From Allomyces macrogynus ATCC 38327 (Eukaryota; Blastocladiomycota; Blastocladiomycetes; Blastocladiales; Blastocladiaceae), in assembly GCA_000151295.1 (NCBI GenBank), contig GG745341.1, positions 1,137,474 to 1,194,052 of the forward strand: 56,579 nt of DNA, given 5' to 3'. Of the stretch, positions 18,554 to 31,048 are shown one piece after another; the stretch's first letter is position 1, and each line of letters begins with the position of its first letter. Below the pieces are notes generated by a model. It made no database searches and had not been told where the DNA came from. It saw only the letters and a list, made by a program, of their open reading frames with translations. Position numbers and translations under genes: made by a program.

Positions 18554-21100
18554 ATGTCGCAGCAAGCGCGTCTCGAGGCCAAGCTCGGCGCCGTCGCCAA
18601 CGCGCCGCGCCACGTCGACTACCCGCTCGCGCAGTCGGGCCGCGTGCAGTTCCCCTCGGAGCTGTTTGGCCAGAATGTCTTTGGTCTCAAGGAGCTGCAG
18701 AAGTCGCTGCCCAAGCCCGTCTACGCGCAGTACGTCAAGCAGATGCGTGGGCGCCAGACGCTCGACAAGACGACGGCCGACGCGATTGCGCACGCCGTGC
18801 GCGTCTGGGCCATGGACCGTGGTGTACGTTGCGTTTTCTCGCTCTGGGGGGTGGATCGGGTCGCGACAGCGACGACCACAACGCGAATCACCGCTCGAAC
18901 CAAACGCGAACGGTGCGCGATCACACGAACATGGTGGTGATCTGCCGCGTTTGCGTGGCTTTCGCTCGTCCGTTTTGGTCCCGCGGATGGGGGGACGGGT
19001 GGCTCGTGTTGTTTCCGCGGATGCGAATGTCGCCGTGCGCGTGGGCCCCCGCCATTTTCGTCGGAACAGACCCTAACCTGACGCGAATCCCCACCAAAAT
19101 CACGATCACAGGCCACGCACTTCACGCACTGGTTCCAGCCGCAGACGGGCTCGACGGCCGAGAAGCACGACTCGTTCCTGACGCTCAAGTACTCGAACTC
19201 GGGCGACGACGCGTCGGCCATCGACACCTTCTCGGGCTCGCAGCTGCTGCAGTCGGAGCCCGATGCCTCGTCGTTCCCGTCGGGTGGCATGCGCACGACG
19301 TTCGAGGCGCGTGGGTACACGGTCTGGGACACGACCTCGCCCATGTTCATTCGCCCCGGCGCGATCAAGGGCACGGCCACGCTCTACGTCCCGTCGGTCT
19401 TCATCTCGTACAACGGTCAGGCGCTCGACGAGAAGACGATCCTGCTGCGCGCCAACGAGGCGCTCTCGCGCAACGCCGTCAAGCTGCTGCGTCTGCTCGG
19501 CGAGAACGTGACGCGCGTCTTCACGACGCTCGGAACCGAGCAGGAGTACTTCCTGATTGACCGCGCTCTCTACGCGCTGCGCCCGGACCTCAAGCTCACG
19601 GGCCGCACGCTGCTCGGCGCTGTCCCGCCCAAGCACCAGCAGCTCGAGGACCACTACTTTGGCAAGATTCCGTCGCGCGTGCTCGCCACCATGTCGGAGG
19701 CCGAGCTCGAGCTGATGCAGCTTGGTGTGCCCGTCAAGACGCGCCACAATGAGGTCGCGCCTGGTCAGTTTGAGCTGGCGCCGATCTTTGAGGAGGCGAC
19801 GGTCGCCGTCGACCACAACCTGCTTGTCATGGACGTGCTGCACCAGGTTGCGCACCGCCACAAGCTCAAGGTGCTCTTCCACGAGAAGCCCTTCCGCGGG
19901 ATCAACGGCTCGGGCAAGCACTGCAACTGGTCGATGTCGACCGACCAGGGCGACAACCTGCTCGACCCGACCGTCAAGCCCGAGACCAACTACCGCTTCT
20001 TGCTCTTCTTGCTCGCGACGCTGCTCGGTGTCCACCAGCACCAGGGTATCCTCCGCACGTCGATCTCGTCGGCGTCGAACGACCACCGTCTCGGCGCGCA
20101 GGAGGCGCCGCCCGGCATTATCTCGGCGTTCTTGGGTGAGCAGCTCACGGAGGTGCTCGATGCGATTGAGCAGAAGCGCACGATCAAGAACTTCTCGGTC
20201 CCGCACATGCAGACGATCAAGCTCGGCGGCACCGTGCTCGACCTCAAGGTCTCGGTCCTGCCCGAGATCGTGCGCGACCTGACCGACCGCAACCGCACGT
20301 CGCCGTTCGCCTTCACCGGCAACAAGTTTGAGTTCCGCGCCGTCGGTTCCAAGCAGTCGCCGTCGTTCCCGGTCGCGATCCTCACGGCCGCGGTCGCGTC
20401 GGCGCTCGGCCAGGTCATTTCGTTGCTCGAGGCGCGCATCCAGTCGACTCCCGGCAAGTTTGTCGCGACCGAGGATGACAAGCTGGCGGTGATCCGCGAG
20501 CTGATCACCAAGACCAAGGCGATCCGGTTCGAGGGCGACAACTACTCTGACGCGTGGGTGCAGGAGGCCGAGAAGCGCGGTCTGCTCAACATCAAGGACT
20601 GCCCGACGGCCTTCGCGCAGCTGCTCGAGCCCGTCAACGCCGACATGCTCACCAAGGGCACGGGCGTCTTCACGCCCGAAGAGCTGCACTCGCGCTACCA
20701 CGTGCTCGTCGAACGGTACGCCAAGGACGTGCTGATCGAGGCGGGCACGCTCGTCTTCCTCGTCAACCAGCACGTGCTTCCGGCCACGTTCGAGTACCGC
20801 AAGAACCTTGCCGACACGATCGTCGCGCTCAAGGGTGCCGGCGCCGATGCCGCACCCGAGGTCGCCGCCATCAACGCCCTCACGCCGATCGTCTCGGCCG
20901 TCCAGGCTGAGATTGCCGCGCTGTCGAAGGCCATCGATGAGGTGCACGCCGCCGAGGACCCGGTCGAGGAGGCCAAGCGCGCTAACGCGCTCCTGCGCCC
21001 GCTCATGGCGACGGTCCGTGACCACGCCGACCAGCTCGAGGACCTGGTCGCCGACAAGTTCTGGCCGTACCCGAAGTACACGGAGCTGCTCTTCCAGTAA
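18554..21100 (+). CDS. Type III glutamine synthetase (GlnN family)
   Basis: Makes glutamine from glutamate, ammonia and ATP. Exons 18554-18823 and 19112-21100 (intron GTACGT...CAG, 288 nt) give 752 residues, right for the large GSIII class and about twice the usual eukaryotic GSII. Start MSQQARLEAKLGAVANAPRH. Visible GSIII signatures: FTHWFQPQTGSTAEKHDSF just after the splice junction, NEVAPGQFELAPIFEEA near residue 303, HEKPFRGINGSGKHCNWSM near 350, and SSASNDHRLGAQEAPPGIIS near 410. The C-terminal 150 residues look helical, as in the family. The splice joins WAMDRG to ATHFTHW in phase 0. No targeting peptide is obvious with this start; an upstream in-frame ATG at 17747 would add 269 residues. 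GSIII in a fungus is notable, since most fungi are known for GSII. Confidence 0.9.
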
Positions 21101-21663
21101 AATGGTGGTAGCAGTCACGGGTCGAGAGTCGTGCACGATGCGGTGATGAGTCGCGTCGTCGCGCGACCGTGTTGGGTCTCCCGTCCCTTTCCTCTCTTCC
21201 CCACCCCCTTTTGATTCGTTTTTCGACCGTGTTCTCCCCCTTAGTAGCGCTCTTGGTTGGCGGGGCCCAGAGCGATATTTGTGTATACAGACAAGCCTTC
21301 AGAGCAAAACAACGTTGCGCCATTTCCTTTCTGACACTGATCAGTTTACGTGAGCCCTTGCTGTTGTCCAATAGCGACAACAAGACACGTTGCGACTTGG
21401 CGTGTCGTAAGGCGTCACAATTGATTGTCGCGCGAGGAAAGGCCAACAAAACGCCAGAAAGTGGAGATCGGAAGAAGGATGTTGAGCGAACAGGCCGCCG
21501 AGGCCACACAATGCTCGCGCCATACATGATCACGTCGACGGTGCAAGACCAGCAAACAACATCAGCCCTTGGTGCAATCTCTGTATATTGGCGACTCACC
21601 ACCAGCTTCGAATGCAAAACTGCCACCTTCTCCACTGCCATCGTCGCCCGTCAGGGCCCAGAT
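21101..21663. other. Intergenic, convergent 3' ends
   Basis: About 560 bases between glutamine synthetase (+) and the ABC transporter (-). T-rich just after the stop. No gene supported. Confidence 0.4.
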
Positions 21664-24600
21664 TCACGCGGCCGCGCCCTTGCCGCCCAACTGCTGCTTC
21701 TGCACGAGCTTCGCGTACAGCCCGCGTATCGCCAGCAACTCCTCATGCGTCCCCTGCTCCACGACCTGCCCGTGCTTGACAACAAAAATCACGTCGGCGT
21801 TCTGGATCGTCGCCAACCGGTGCGCGACGGTAATCGTGGTTCGTCCTTGCGAAGCAACGTCCAAGGCAGCCTGCACAACCCGTTCGGCCTGCGAGTCGAG
21901 CGCAGCCGTCGCCTCATCGAGCAACAGGATCCGCGGGCTTCGTACGAGCGCGCGCGCAATGCACACGCGCTGCTTTTGCCCACCTGACAACTGCGACGAT
22001 GACACGGGCGTCGCGTACCCGTCGGGCAGCGCGGCGATGAACTCGTGAATGTTGGCCATGCGCGCGCACCGCTCGATATCCTCGTCGCTCACGCTCTCCG
22101 GGTCCGGGTGGCCGTACGCGATATTCTCGCGAATCGTGCCCATGAACAGTGTCGGGTCCTGCAGGACAATCGCCATCTGTTCGCGCAGGTGCGCGAGGTT
22201 CCACTCCTTCACATCATACCCCTCGACCTTCGTCGTGCCCTGCTGCAACTCGTAAAACCGCAACGCGAGAGCGAGCGTGCTCGACTTGCCCGAACCCGAG
22301 GGGCCGACGAGGGCGACCGTTTTCCCTGCGAGCGCCTCGATGTTGAAGTCCTTGAGGACCGCGACATCAGGTCGCATCGGGTAGCTGAAATCGCCGTGCT
22401 CGACTTGCAAATGGCCGGCAACGTCGACGGGTTTCAGGCCGTCGGTGTTGGCGGAATCGATGGGCGGGACGCGGTCGACGAGTTCAAAATAGGTGATGGC
22501 GGCGACCTTGGCTTTCTGAATGTTGCCCCCGAACGTCGCCGCTTGCGCAAACGAGATACTGCCAAACAGGATGATGAAGATCGTGCGGAACAGGTCGCCC
22601 GACTGGATCACGCCTGCGTCGACGAACCGGTACCCGGCGTAGAAGGCGATCGCGTAGACCCAAAACTGGAAACAAAATCGTAGCGGTCAGTACTCAGCCG
22701 GGTGGAGAAGATCGGCAAGGAATCACAGGAACGAACCTGCACGGCCTGCGAGAACCCGAACCCCCACGCGCCGAGCACCGCGACGCGCACGCCCGCGAGG
22801 TACGGCGCGCGCACGCGCTTCAAGTAATCCTCGACGAAGTACGGCTCGCGGGCGAGGGCCTTGACCATGGTCATGTTCTGAATCGCGTCGCACGCGGCCT
22901 GCCCAGCCTCGACGTAGGCGCGGCGCGTCTGGTTCAACGCGCCCTGTTTGATCTTGGCCTGGAACACGGACCCGAGCGCGAGGACCGGCACGCACGCGAG
23001 GACCACGAGCGTGAGCTGCCACGAATAGTAGAACGCGAGCCCGATCGCCGACCCCATCGACACGATCAGCTGCAGCAAGTTGGCCGCGTTCGGGCCCGTG
23101 AGTCCCTGGATCAAGTCGGCCTGCTCGGACAGCTGCGCGGTGAGCGCGCCCGTCCCGTGCTGCTCGTCGTCGAACCAGCCCATTTCCTGGCGCAACATCG
23201 CCTCGAACGTGGTCTCGCGAATCCGACGGGTCAGCCGTTCGCCGGCGATCCCGAAACACCCGAATTGGAACAGGTTGATAACGAAGTTGGCCACGGTCAG
23301 GCCAACAAACACGAGCAGCCAAAAGTAGGCTTTGTCCTGCAATTCCTGGCCGGTAAACTTGAAAATGTCGAGCACTTCGCCGAGCACGAGGCCAAACGCC
23401 GGCAGCAGCAGGCCGTTGATTGTGCCCATGAAAATCCCGACGACCAGGACCGGCCATTCATTCCACTGCAGCTTGGCGACGCGCCACAACGACAGCGGCT
23501 TCTCGCGCAAGATGCGCTCCATTTCGGCCTTTTCGCGTTTCTGCTTGTCCACGTCGTCGAGCAACGCGGCCGTGACCGCACCCGCCGTCTCGTCCCCGGG
23601 CGCCGTTCCCGCGCGGTCGACCGTGATCAGCGCCGCGTCCTTGGGAGCGACCCGCGCTTCCTCGTCGGACGTGGCGCCCGGCTCGTCGTCGGACGACGAG
23701 GTGGTCGTTTCGAGCCCCTTGAGTTCCTGCGCCTTAACGAGCGCCGCATACACACGGCCCAGAGCAATCAGCGATTCGTGCGTGCCCGTCTCGACGATCT
23801 TGCCGTGGTCCATGACGACAATCTTGTCGGCATTGCGAATCGACGCGAGCCGGTGCGCGATCGTGATGGTCGTCCGGCCCTGCGCAGCCTGGTCGAGCGC
23901 GGCTTGCACGATGCTCTCGGACTCGGTGTCGAGCGCCGACGTGGATTCATCGAGGAGGAGAATCTAGAGACGCGAGAAAATTCATTCCGTCATTCACTCT
24001 GCGCGATAAATTCGAATTTAAGGACCGAATGCGATGCCTTACCTTCGGATCCTTGATCAACGCGCGCGCAATCGCCAACCGCTGCTTCTGCCCGCCACTC
24101 AACAACGCCCCGGCCTCGCCGACGGGCGTCTGGTACCCCTTGGGCAACGCCATGATGAAGTCGTGCGCGTTGGCGTCGCGGCACGCCTGCTCCATCATCG
24201 CCTGCGTGACCTCGGTTCCATCGATGACGCCGAGCTTCAAGTTCTCCTCGATCGTCGCGTCAAACAGGACCGGCATCTGCGGGACGTACCCGATCCGCTG
24301 CCGGTACCACTGCAAACTCAACTCGGGCAACGGCGCGCCGTCGACTTTCACGGTGCCGCCGAGCACGTCAAAGAACCGCAAGAGCAGCTGAATCGTCGTC
24401 GACTTGCCGGACCCAGACGACCCGACGAGCGCGACGGTCGTGCCGGGCTCGATCTCGAGCGAAAAGTTTTCGAGAACCTTGACGGACGGGCGCGAGGGGT
24501 AGGCGAAGTCGACGTTCTCGAACGCGATGCGGCCCGTCAAGTCCGGCAGCGTCTTGGTCCCATCAAGAATCGTCGGTTCTGAATCGATTACGTCGAACAG

Positions 24601-26080
24601 GCGCGCGGCGGCGCCGCGGCCGTTGGCGATGGTTTGCACCGACGGGGACAGGTTCACGATGGAGAAGGCGCCAACGGTGATCGCGAACAGGACTTTCTAC
24701 ACATTCGGGCACTCCAGAAATCAGTCCCCCACCTCGTCGTATCCCGAGCCCAGCAGCATCCGGACGTACCAGCACGTCGCCACCCACAATCTCCCCGCTC
24801 TGCACCAACTTGGCGCCATACCACGCGCCGAGTCCAAACAACAAGTACAGCAGTCCGAAAAACACGCCGAACCCGGCGCCGGTAACCCAGGCCTTGCGCT
24901 CGTTCACGCGCACCGTGTCCTCGAGCATTGCAGAAAACTTTTTCAGGGCGCGAGATTGTCCACCATAGGCCGTCACGGTCCGAATATTGGCGAGCGCTTC
25001 TTGCGCGACGGCGCCAGCACGCGCGTAGACGGCCTGCGATCGCGAGGTGCCCTCGGAAAAGACTTTGCCGACAATGAACCCGGACAGACCAAACGCAGGG
25101 AACGTGGCCATCAGGACGAGCGTGAGTTTCCAGCCTAGGTGGAGAAGAATGGGTTAGTTTTGCGTTCGTGGGTGGAGAGCAGAATAGGAGGGGGAAAGAG
25201 TACTTTGTGTGAACGCGATCACAAAGCCCGTAATGAACTGCACGAGGTACCCGCATGCGAGAGCGACCTTTTCGGAAATGCCCTCTTGGAAGAGCAGCGC
25301 GTCACTACATATCCACCCCCACCATTTCAGTCACTCCTCCCCTCCCTTCTCCACCATCTCCACCCTTCAACTAACCTCGTCAACCGCGTTGTCAAGTCGC
25401 CGGCCTTGTTCCTGTCAAACCACGCGATATCCTGGCGCATCGTCGCGCGAATGAACGCGGCGCGGACGCGGCGCGCCTGCCGCTCGCCGGCCCACAAAAA
25501 CGTGGCCTGCATCAGGTACGCGGCGACCATGGTCGCGGCACCGATGCCCGCAAACAGCGTGACTGTGTTCACGACGTCGGATTTCAGCTGGTCGGCGGCG
25601 AGGTCGACGCGCGGACCCGACCGGAAAATGGCCTTGATTTGCGCGTAGGTGATGAACGGCTGCACGACGTTGCCGAGCAGGACCGAGGTGAGCGGGTTGG
25701 TGATGCCTGTGGAGAGAAGTGGGGAGCAGGTGAGTGGGTGAGCGGCCGCACCGATGTGGAGCGACAGGGTCGCGAACGTGCGTACCATACGCGACGGACC
25801 CGACGAGACCGACCGCCATGAGCAGCTTGTCCTTGGTGTCGGCGAACCGGTACATCGACAGGAACGGAGCAACGCCGAGTCCCGCGGGCTCGTCGGTCGT
25901 ATCGGTGGTGGTGGGGGGCTCGTCTCCCTTCTTCTCCTTCTTGTCACTCTTGCCGCGCTCTTGCAACGGCACTTGATCGGCGTCCCGCGCCGGTGCGTCG
26001 AGCATGCGCGTCCCCGCGGATACGGGCCGCGCCGTGTCGGTATCGTGGACGGCGCCCGGTAGCTGGTCGGCGCCCGTCAT
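21664..26080 (-). CDS. Full-length ABCB-type ABC transporter (Ste6/P-glycoprotein-like)
   Basis: Membrane ATP-driven exporter with the order TMD1-NBD1-TMD2-NBD2. Seven exons: 26080-25786, 25706-25376, 25304-25204, 25134-24770, 24696-24043, 23963-22737 and 22665-21664. They sum to 1325 codons with the stop (1324 residues, typical full size). NBD1 has Walker [10 protein letters not shown] near 453, LLSGGQKQR near 564 and Walker B ILLLDEST near 583 (at the start of exon 6). NBD2 has GPSGSGKSS near 1112, LSGGQKQR near 1216 and ILLLDEAT near 1240. Both sites look complete. The N-terminal 70 residues are charged, and the linker after NBD1 is acidic/Ser-rich ([19 protein letters not shown]). The substrate could be drug, lipid or peptide; the sequence does not say. 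A TATA box lies about 105 bases upstream. Confidence 0.92.
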
Positions 26081-26182
26081 GGTGGAGAAGAGTGCGCTGG
26101 CGTCACGGGAAACTGCCGCGATGCATGCAAAGTCGGTCCTCGGAGGGTGAATGGAGACTTGTCGCGACCGGGAACGTCTCCC

Positions 26183-26189
26183 TTTTATA
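26183..26189 (-). promoter_or_regulatory. Candidate TATA box of the ABC transporter
   Basis: TATAAAA on the minus strand (CAGCCTATAAAAGGGAG), about 105 bases upstream of the ATG at 26080. Confidence 0.55.
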
Positions 26190-26921
26190 GGCTGAGTGGG
26201 GTGGGCGACATTGCCGCCGGGGGGTCGCTGCCGATCAGCGATCGCGCGCGACGCGGTGCATCGCGCGCCTTGCCGGCATGAGCGTTGCCCAAAGTCTCGT
26301 CGAGGCGCTCCCCGCGCATGGCACGCATCGACGCCGGCGCGGAATTTGGTGGAGCAAGTTGATCAGCGTTCGGGTCGGTGGTGGATAACCCTGTAACCCT
26401 AGCCGGTCATCGCGTATTTCGTCCGCGGAACAAGTCTGATGGCAAGGCGGCGCGCTTTCACCTTGGTACGCCAAGGGGAAACGTATAAAATAGTATGCGA
26501 GCCCCTGCAAGCTCGAGTGCGCTCGAGTAGATCTGCTGCGCGTTCAAACCGATGAAGTGGATTGTCGCATGTTGATTTTGAGCCTGAGCGGCGGTGGGTG
26601 AGGCCCCATCTTTTGGTTGATGGTGAAGGAGTTGGGCGCGCTCGCGACCAAGCTGCAGGCGCGTCTCACTAGAAATGGGGGAGACTTGAGCGTGTGGGGT
26701 TGGGCATCACATTGTCTTGGCCGGCGTGATGCCGAAGGGTGACGTCGAGAAGTCGGGGAGGACGGGAAGGCGTGAATGGGCACGACGACGTGATCATGGC
26801 GAGGCCTCTCCATGCTCTCCACTCGACAGGCAATCAAGACAACGCGAATGTAAAAAAACCCGACCGCCGATATCTCCTCTGTTCCTCCTCCTCGTCCAAC
26901 GTCGTGCCACGCCAACGGTAT
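26190..26921. other. Intergenic
   Basis: About 730 bases upstream of the ABC transporter and downstream of eIF3h. A perfect small hairpin, CCTTGGTACGCCAAGG (26461-26476), is followed 8 bases later by TATAAAA on the plus strand (26484). I find no plus-strand gene for it to serve. Confidence 0.4.
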
Positions 26922-27968
26922 TTACTCGTGCGCCGGCTCGGCACCGACGGCCACTCGCGCCGTCTCAACGGACAGAACGGCCGGGGCGAGGAATGCGTCG
27001 AGCAGCTCGCAGTGCTGCCCGGCCTGGTGCGAGAGCAGGAGCGAGTCGACCTTGGACGGTTCGTTGGGCAGCTTAGCGGCGAGTTGCTTGGCGAGCGCCT
27101 CGGCCTCGGCTGGGTTCTCCTGCCGCTTGCGGTGCAGTGTCGCGTCCATGCGCGCCTTGTCGCGCGTGTAGGCGCGGTGCCAGCCGGCGTACCGTGCATG
27201 CTCGCCCGCCAAGTCGTCGAGCGTTTCGAGCAACGCGTTCGCGTGCTTGGCGACATAGGTCGACCGGTCGACGCCAGGCATCGGCGCGGCGATCGAGTGT
27301 GCCGTCAGGTTCTGCGAGTAGAGCAAAGCCGAGACGACGTGCGCGTTGCGGATCGTCACGGGCAGTTCCTCAATGAGCCCGGACTCGAGCAGGCCCGAGG
27401 CGGTCACGGCCTCCGAGTTGATGGAGTGCTTGGACTTGGCCTTGAGCAGTGCATAGAAGGCGTCGGTCAGGCGGAACGCGCGCAGCGCGAGCGTGCCCGT
27501 CTGCGAGGCCAGCGGGTCGTACTCGAGCACAACCGACTGCGGGATCGACGTCTGGTACTCGGCCTGGTTGGCCACCCACGAGTACTGCAGGAAATGCGAC
27601 AAGGGCGCGGCATGGTACCAGCCGACCGTGTTCGCGTCGGCATTCACCTGGCGCAGGCACTTGAGCATGTCGACCTGGTAGTGTTCGTCGAGTTCGGCGG
27701 CGTCGTCGTCATTGTCGTCATTGTCGCGGCCACGGCGAGCCTTGGCAAGGTAGGGGTAGGACTGCGTGACTTCGAGCACGCCGTCAATGTCCATGCCGAG
27801 CAAAGCGCCGGTGACGGCGGCCGGGTAGAGGTCCTTGGCGTGCTTGGCGATCTTGAGGGCGACGAGCGCGTCGACCTGCACCGAGGTCACGGGCTCGGTC
27901 GAGACGCCCAGATAGTCGTCGTCGTGCTGGTCGACGGCCAGCGCCGCAAACACGTTCTTGCTGGCCAT
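26922..27968 (-). CDS. EIF3H: Translation initiation factor eIF3 subunit h (MPN-domain, non-catalytic)
   Basis: Single exon, 348 residues, ATG at 27968 (MASKNVFAALAVDQHDDDYL). The MPN domain starts with VQVDALVALKIAKHAKD and GALLGMDIDGVLEVTQSYPY, then DMLKCLRQVNADANTVGWYH, SVVLEYDPLASQTGTLALRA and RLTDAFYALL. These follow human eIF3h block by block. Where deubiquitinating MPN proteins carry the HxH and SxxD zinc ligands, this has GWYHAAPLSHF, so it is the structural, inactive type. The tail has MDATLHRKRQENPAEAEALA and KVDSLLLSHQAGQHCELLDA, matching the MDSLLIAGQI region of the human protein. An Asp-rich insert (RDNDDNDDDAAELDE) sits in the MPN domain. It acts in the cytosolic eIF3 complex on the 40S subunit. 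Confidence 0.93.
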   Translation of the reverse strand: MASKNVFAALAVDQHDDDYLGVSTEPVTSVQVDALVALKIAKHAKDLYPAAVTGALLGMDIDGVLEVTQSYPYLAKARRGRDNDDNDDDAAELDEHYQVDMLKCLRQVNADANTVGWYHAAPLSHFLQYSWVANQAEYQTSIPQSVVLEYDPLASQTGTLALRAFRLTDAFYALLKAKSKHSINSEAVTASGLLESGLIEELPVTIRNAHVVSALLYSQNLTAHSIAAPMPGVDRSTYVAKHANALLETLDDLAGEHARYAGWHRAYTRDKARMDATLHRKRQENPAEAEALAKQLAAKLPNEPSKVDSLLLSHQAGQHCELLDAFLAPAVLSVETARVAVGAEPAHE

Positions 27969-28021
27969 TATGCGGTGCGGCTAGTGGTGGTGGGCGAGCA
28001 GCGGTGGGTGCGCGGGATCCG

Positions 28022-28022
<1 letters not shown>

Positions 28023-28055
<33 letters not shown>
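28023..28055. repeat. CGT/GTC trinucleotide repeat upstream of eIF3h
   Basis: Eleven perfect CGT units about 55 bases upstream of the eIF3h start, so probably in its leader or promoter. Confidence 0.85.
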
Positions 28056-28060
<5 letters not shown>

Positions 28061-28364
28061 ACACGCGTGCGCGATCTCGCGAGCGCGGCGCGTGCCCGCC
28101 GGTCTGTTGAGCAAGTCACGTGCGAGCACGCGAGCTGCCGCCAGGCGAACATTGCCGCAGACTGGCTGGAGGCGAGGGCGTCACATGGCGGGAAGCCGAC
28201 CCGAGGTGCCCCGGGGCAGGCGCAGGGGGCAGCAGGAATGGCGAAGGTCAACGCGCGAGCACTGCCCTGCCTGCTGCTGCTTGCCCGGTTGCTTTCCGAC
28301 CGTTTTGGCTCGGCCAACGGCGCGAACTGGGGGTTTTCGCCGCGTTGCGAGCTGGCTTTTCGTG

Positions 28365-28408
28365 CACCACGACCGCCACGACCACCACCACGACCACCAC
28401 CACCACCA
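28365..28408. repeat. CAC/CCA-rich microsatellite
   Basis: Imperfect CCACGA/CCA units between eIF3h and RhoGAP. The divergent region 27969-28819 otherwise holds no gene I can support. Confidence 0.7.
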
Positions 28409-28819
28409 TTTTCGCCGCGAGTTTGAACCACGTCGACGACGACGGCGACGGACCCCAACGCCCGCCCAACTTCCCGCACAACCTGCCTTCCGATCGCGTG
28501 CCCGCCCACAAGCGCGCATGCAAGCGCGCCGCCCACCGACGCACGCTTCCGTCCACGACTGCCTGCCGCCACTCAGGCGCACCGACGCCCTGCCGCCCGT
28601 CCGCGTGCACGCCCACGCCTGCACCAGCACGCCCGCGTCGACGTCGCCACCGTGACGTCGCTGCGCCCCGCCCTACCCACGCCCGCGCTCGCGCTCGCGC
28701 CGCCGTCCCGCACCGTCGTCCCTTTCCCGCACGCGCTCCCGGCCGCGCCGACGACGACGGCACGCCTGCTCCTCGCGCGCCTCTTGCCGGCGGCGCTCGT
28801 CGCGCCGTTGAACGCGACG

Positions 28820-31048
28820 ATGACGTTCCAAAGTCGGATCAGGGGCCTCGTTGGCGGAGGGACGCACCACAAGGAAAAGGAGAAAGATAAAGATGGGTTG
28901 TCGCCACCAGTAAGCAAGAAGAGCAAGGAGAAGCGCGGCAAGCACGGCGGTGGTGGCACGGCGGCGAGTGCCGACGCCCTCGGATCGGCGAACGCGGACG
29001 CGCTGCACCCGGCGTCGCGCTCATCCTCGTCCCCGAATGTACACGTGCACGATACCGCCGGTTCCTCGCATGTATACGCGTCCGCCGCATCTCTCGGAGT
29101 TCCCGTCTCCGAGCCGGCCCCCGAGACGGCCGTCGATTATGCGCCCGTGCTTTCGGACAACGGCTCAGCCTACTCTGTTCCCCTCCCTTTGCCGCTCGTC
29201 GCCACAAGCGACTCGCGCTCGCATCTGGAGACGACCTCAATCCTGTCCGGATCGCGGTGCGCGTCGCTCGCCGACGTCATGGATATGCGCGAATCCACGA
29301 GCCCGCCGCCGCCTGGGTCAACCGATCTGGCCACCTCGCCGCCCACGTCGATTGACGTTGGCATGCACGGCATCTCACCGGCGATGCTTGCGGCGACACC
29401 GCTCGACCACAAGCACCATCGCAGCGGGCACCATGGGCACCACCATCACAAGGAGTCGGCGGGCGGCGCGAGCGGGTCGTCGACGTCGTCGTCCTCGTGG
29501 TGGAGCAAAAAAGTGGGCAAGACAGTCTCGAAGCATTTCGGCGGCGGTGGGGGTGACCGCACCGACCGGAGCGGTGCATCGAACCACGCAGCGGCGGCTG
29601 CAGGATCATCACCTGCAGCGGCTGCGGCCGCAGTGCCCGTTGACGTGGTGCCCGCGACGCCGTCACCGGTTCCGGCGTCCACGTCGCTGGACGAGGTCGA
29701 TGGCAGCGCCAACGGCACGCCTTCGGGCACCAACGCTGCGCTCCTCGCCATGACGTCGCCCGCTATGTCCCCCGCACTCGTCGTCTCGGAATCGCCGGCG
29801 CTGCCGGCATCCACGACGCCGATTGTCGCGCCGATCGCGACCGCCGCAGCGTCGTCGCCGGTCCTGTCGAGCAAGCCTGGCAAGTCCAAGGGCAAATTTG
29901 CGAAATGGACGGAAAAGGCCATGGGGTCCGGCAAACCCAAGTCGGAAAAGCACAACAAGCACGCGGCGACGACCGATGCCATGGCGGCAGCCGCTGCGGC
30001 CATGGGACCGACGGGCTTGAAGGTGATTCAGAACTGGGAAGATTACGCCAAGAAGCACGCCAAGAAGCTCGACCAGGAGGACGGCAAAGTGTTTGGCCGC
30101 CCGCTGCAGGACGCGGTCGAGACGTCGATGATCGACCCGTCGTGCCCGTTACCGGCGGTCGTCATTCGATGCATCGAGTTTTTGGAGAGCCACGGTACGT
30201 TTCGGTTTGGTCGCGGCGGTTGGTTGTGGTGAGTCGCGACTTAACCGAGGGAACGGGATAGGCATGAGCGAGATTGGCCTCTACCGGATTCCGGGCAGTA
30301 CTTCGGCCGTCTCCAAGCTCAAAGGGATCTACGACGCGGGGCTCGACTTGGACCTGTTTTTCGCGGAACCGCCCGTCGACCCGCACGCCGTCGCGACGCT
30401 GCTCAAGCTGTACCTGCGCGAATGTACGCCTACTCCATGTGCATCGCTCTCCCGCACCTGCTCCATGGCACTCACTTTCTTTTCCAAACAGTGCCACATA
30501 GCATTCTTGGCGACCACCTGTCAACGTTCAACACGATCGTCTCGACCAACTCGCCCGACGTGGTCGCCTACCTGGCCGCGCTCGCGCGGCAGTTACCGCT
30601 GCCCAACTACTACCTGCTCTCGTGGCTGTGCGCACACCTGTCGCGGCTCGCCTACTACTCGGAAGCCAACAAAATGACGCTGTCGAACCTGGCGCTCATT
30701 TTCTGTCCGACGCTCGCCGTCGACTCGCAGCTGTTTGTCATGCTCGTCGACCACCCGACCGAGCTCTTCCCGCTCAACGAGGACGGCACCGTGCCCGACA
30801 GGGTGTTTGGCGTCGGCGACCAGGCGTACGATCCGTTTGCTGATGGGCCGAATGTCGAGGAACACGTGCCGCTCGACGACGAGTGGGTCCAGGACGTGCC
30901 GCCATCCCCGGCGGTTGCCGAGGTCGCGACGCCGCCGGCGACGCTTACGGTCGATCCGTTTGCCGACCCGGCGCCGTCGGTGCGGTCGATCGTGGTCAGT
31001 GAACATGACGACGCGTCGTCGGTCACGGCGCGTGTCGGGACCGAGTAG
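28820..31048 (+). CDS. RhoGAP-domain protein
   Basis: GTPase-activating protein for a Rho-family GTPase. Exons 28820-30194, 30262-30423 and 30492-31048 sum to 698 codons with the stop (697 residues). Donors are GTACGT and GTACGC. I chose ATG 28820 (MTFQSRIRGLVGGG) as the first ATG of the frame. The N-terminal 400 residues are Ser/Ala/His-rich and disordered-looking. The GAP domain (about 425-620) reads KVFGRPLQDAVETS, PAVVIRCIEFLESHG, then GLYRIPGSTSAVSKLK, whose Arg is the expected arginine finger. It continues with LLKLYLRELPHSILGDHLS, LPLPNYYLLSWLCAHLSRLA, and NKMTLSNLALIFCPTL, the conserved block with the Asn contact. The tail repeats DPFAD motifs, which recall clathrin-adaptor-binding DPF motifs. 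Both splice joins fall inside the GAP domain and restore consensus. Confidence 0.9.

Noticed and set aside
26461..26490. Hairpin plus TATAAAA as a plus-strand promoter
   Set aside because: No plus-strand gene follows before eIF3h, which is on the other strand; recorded only as intergenic detail.
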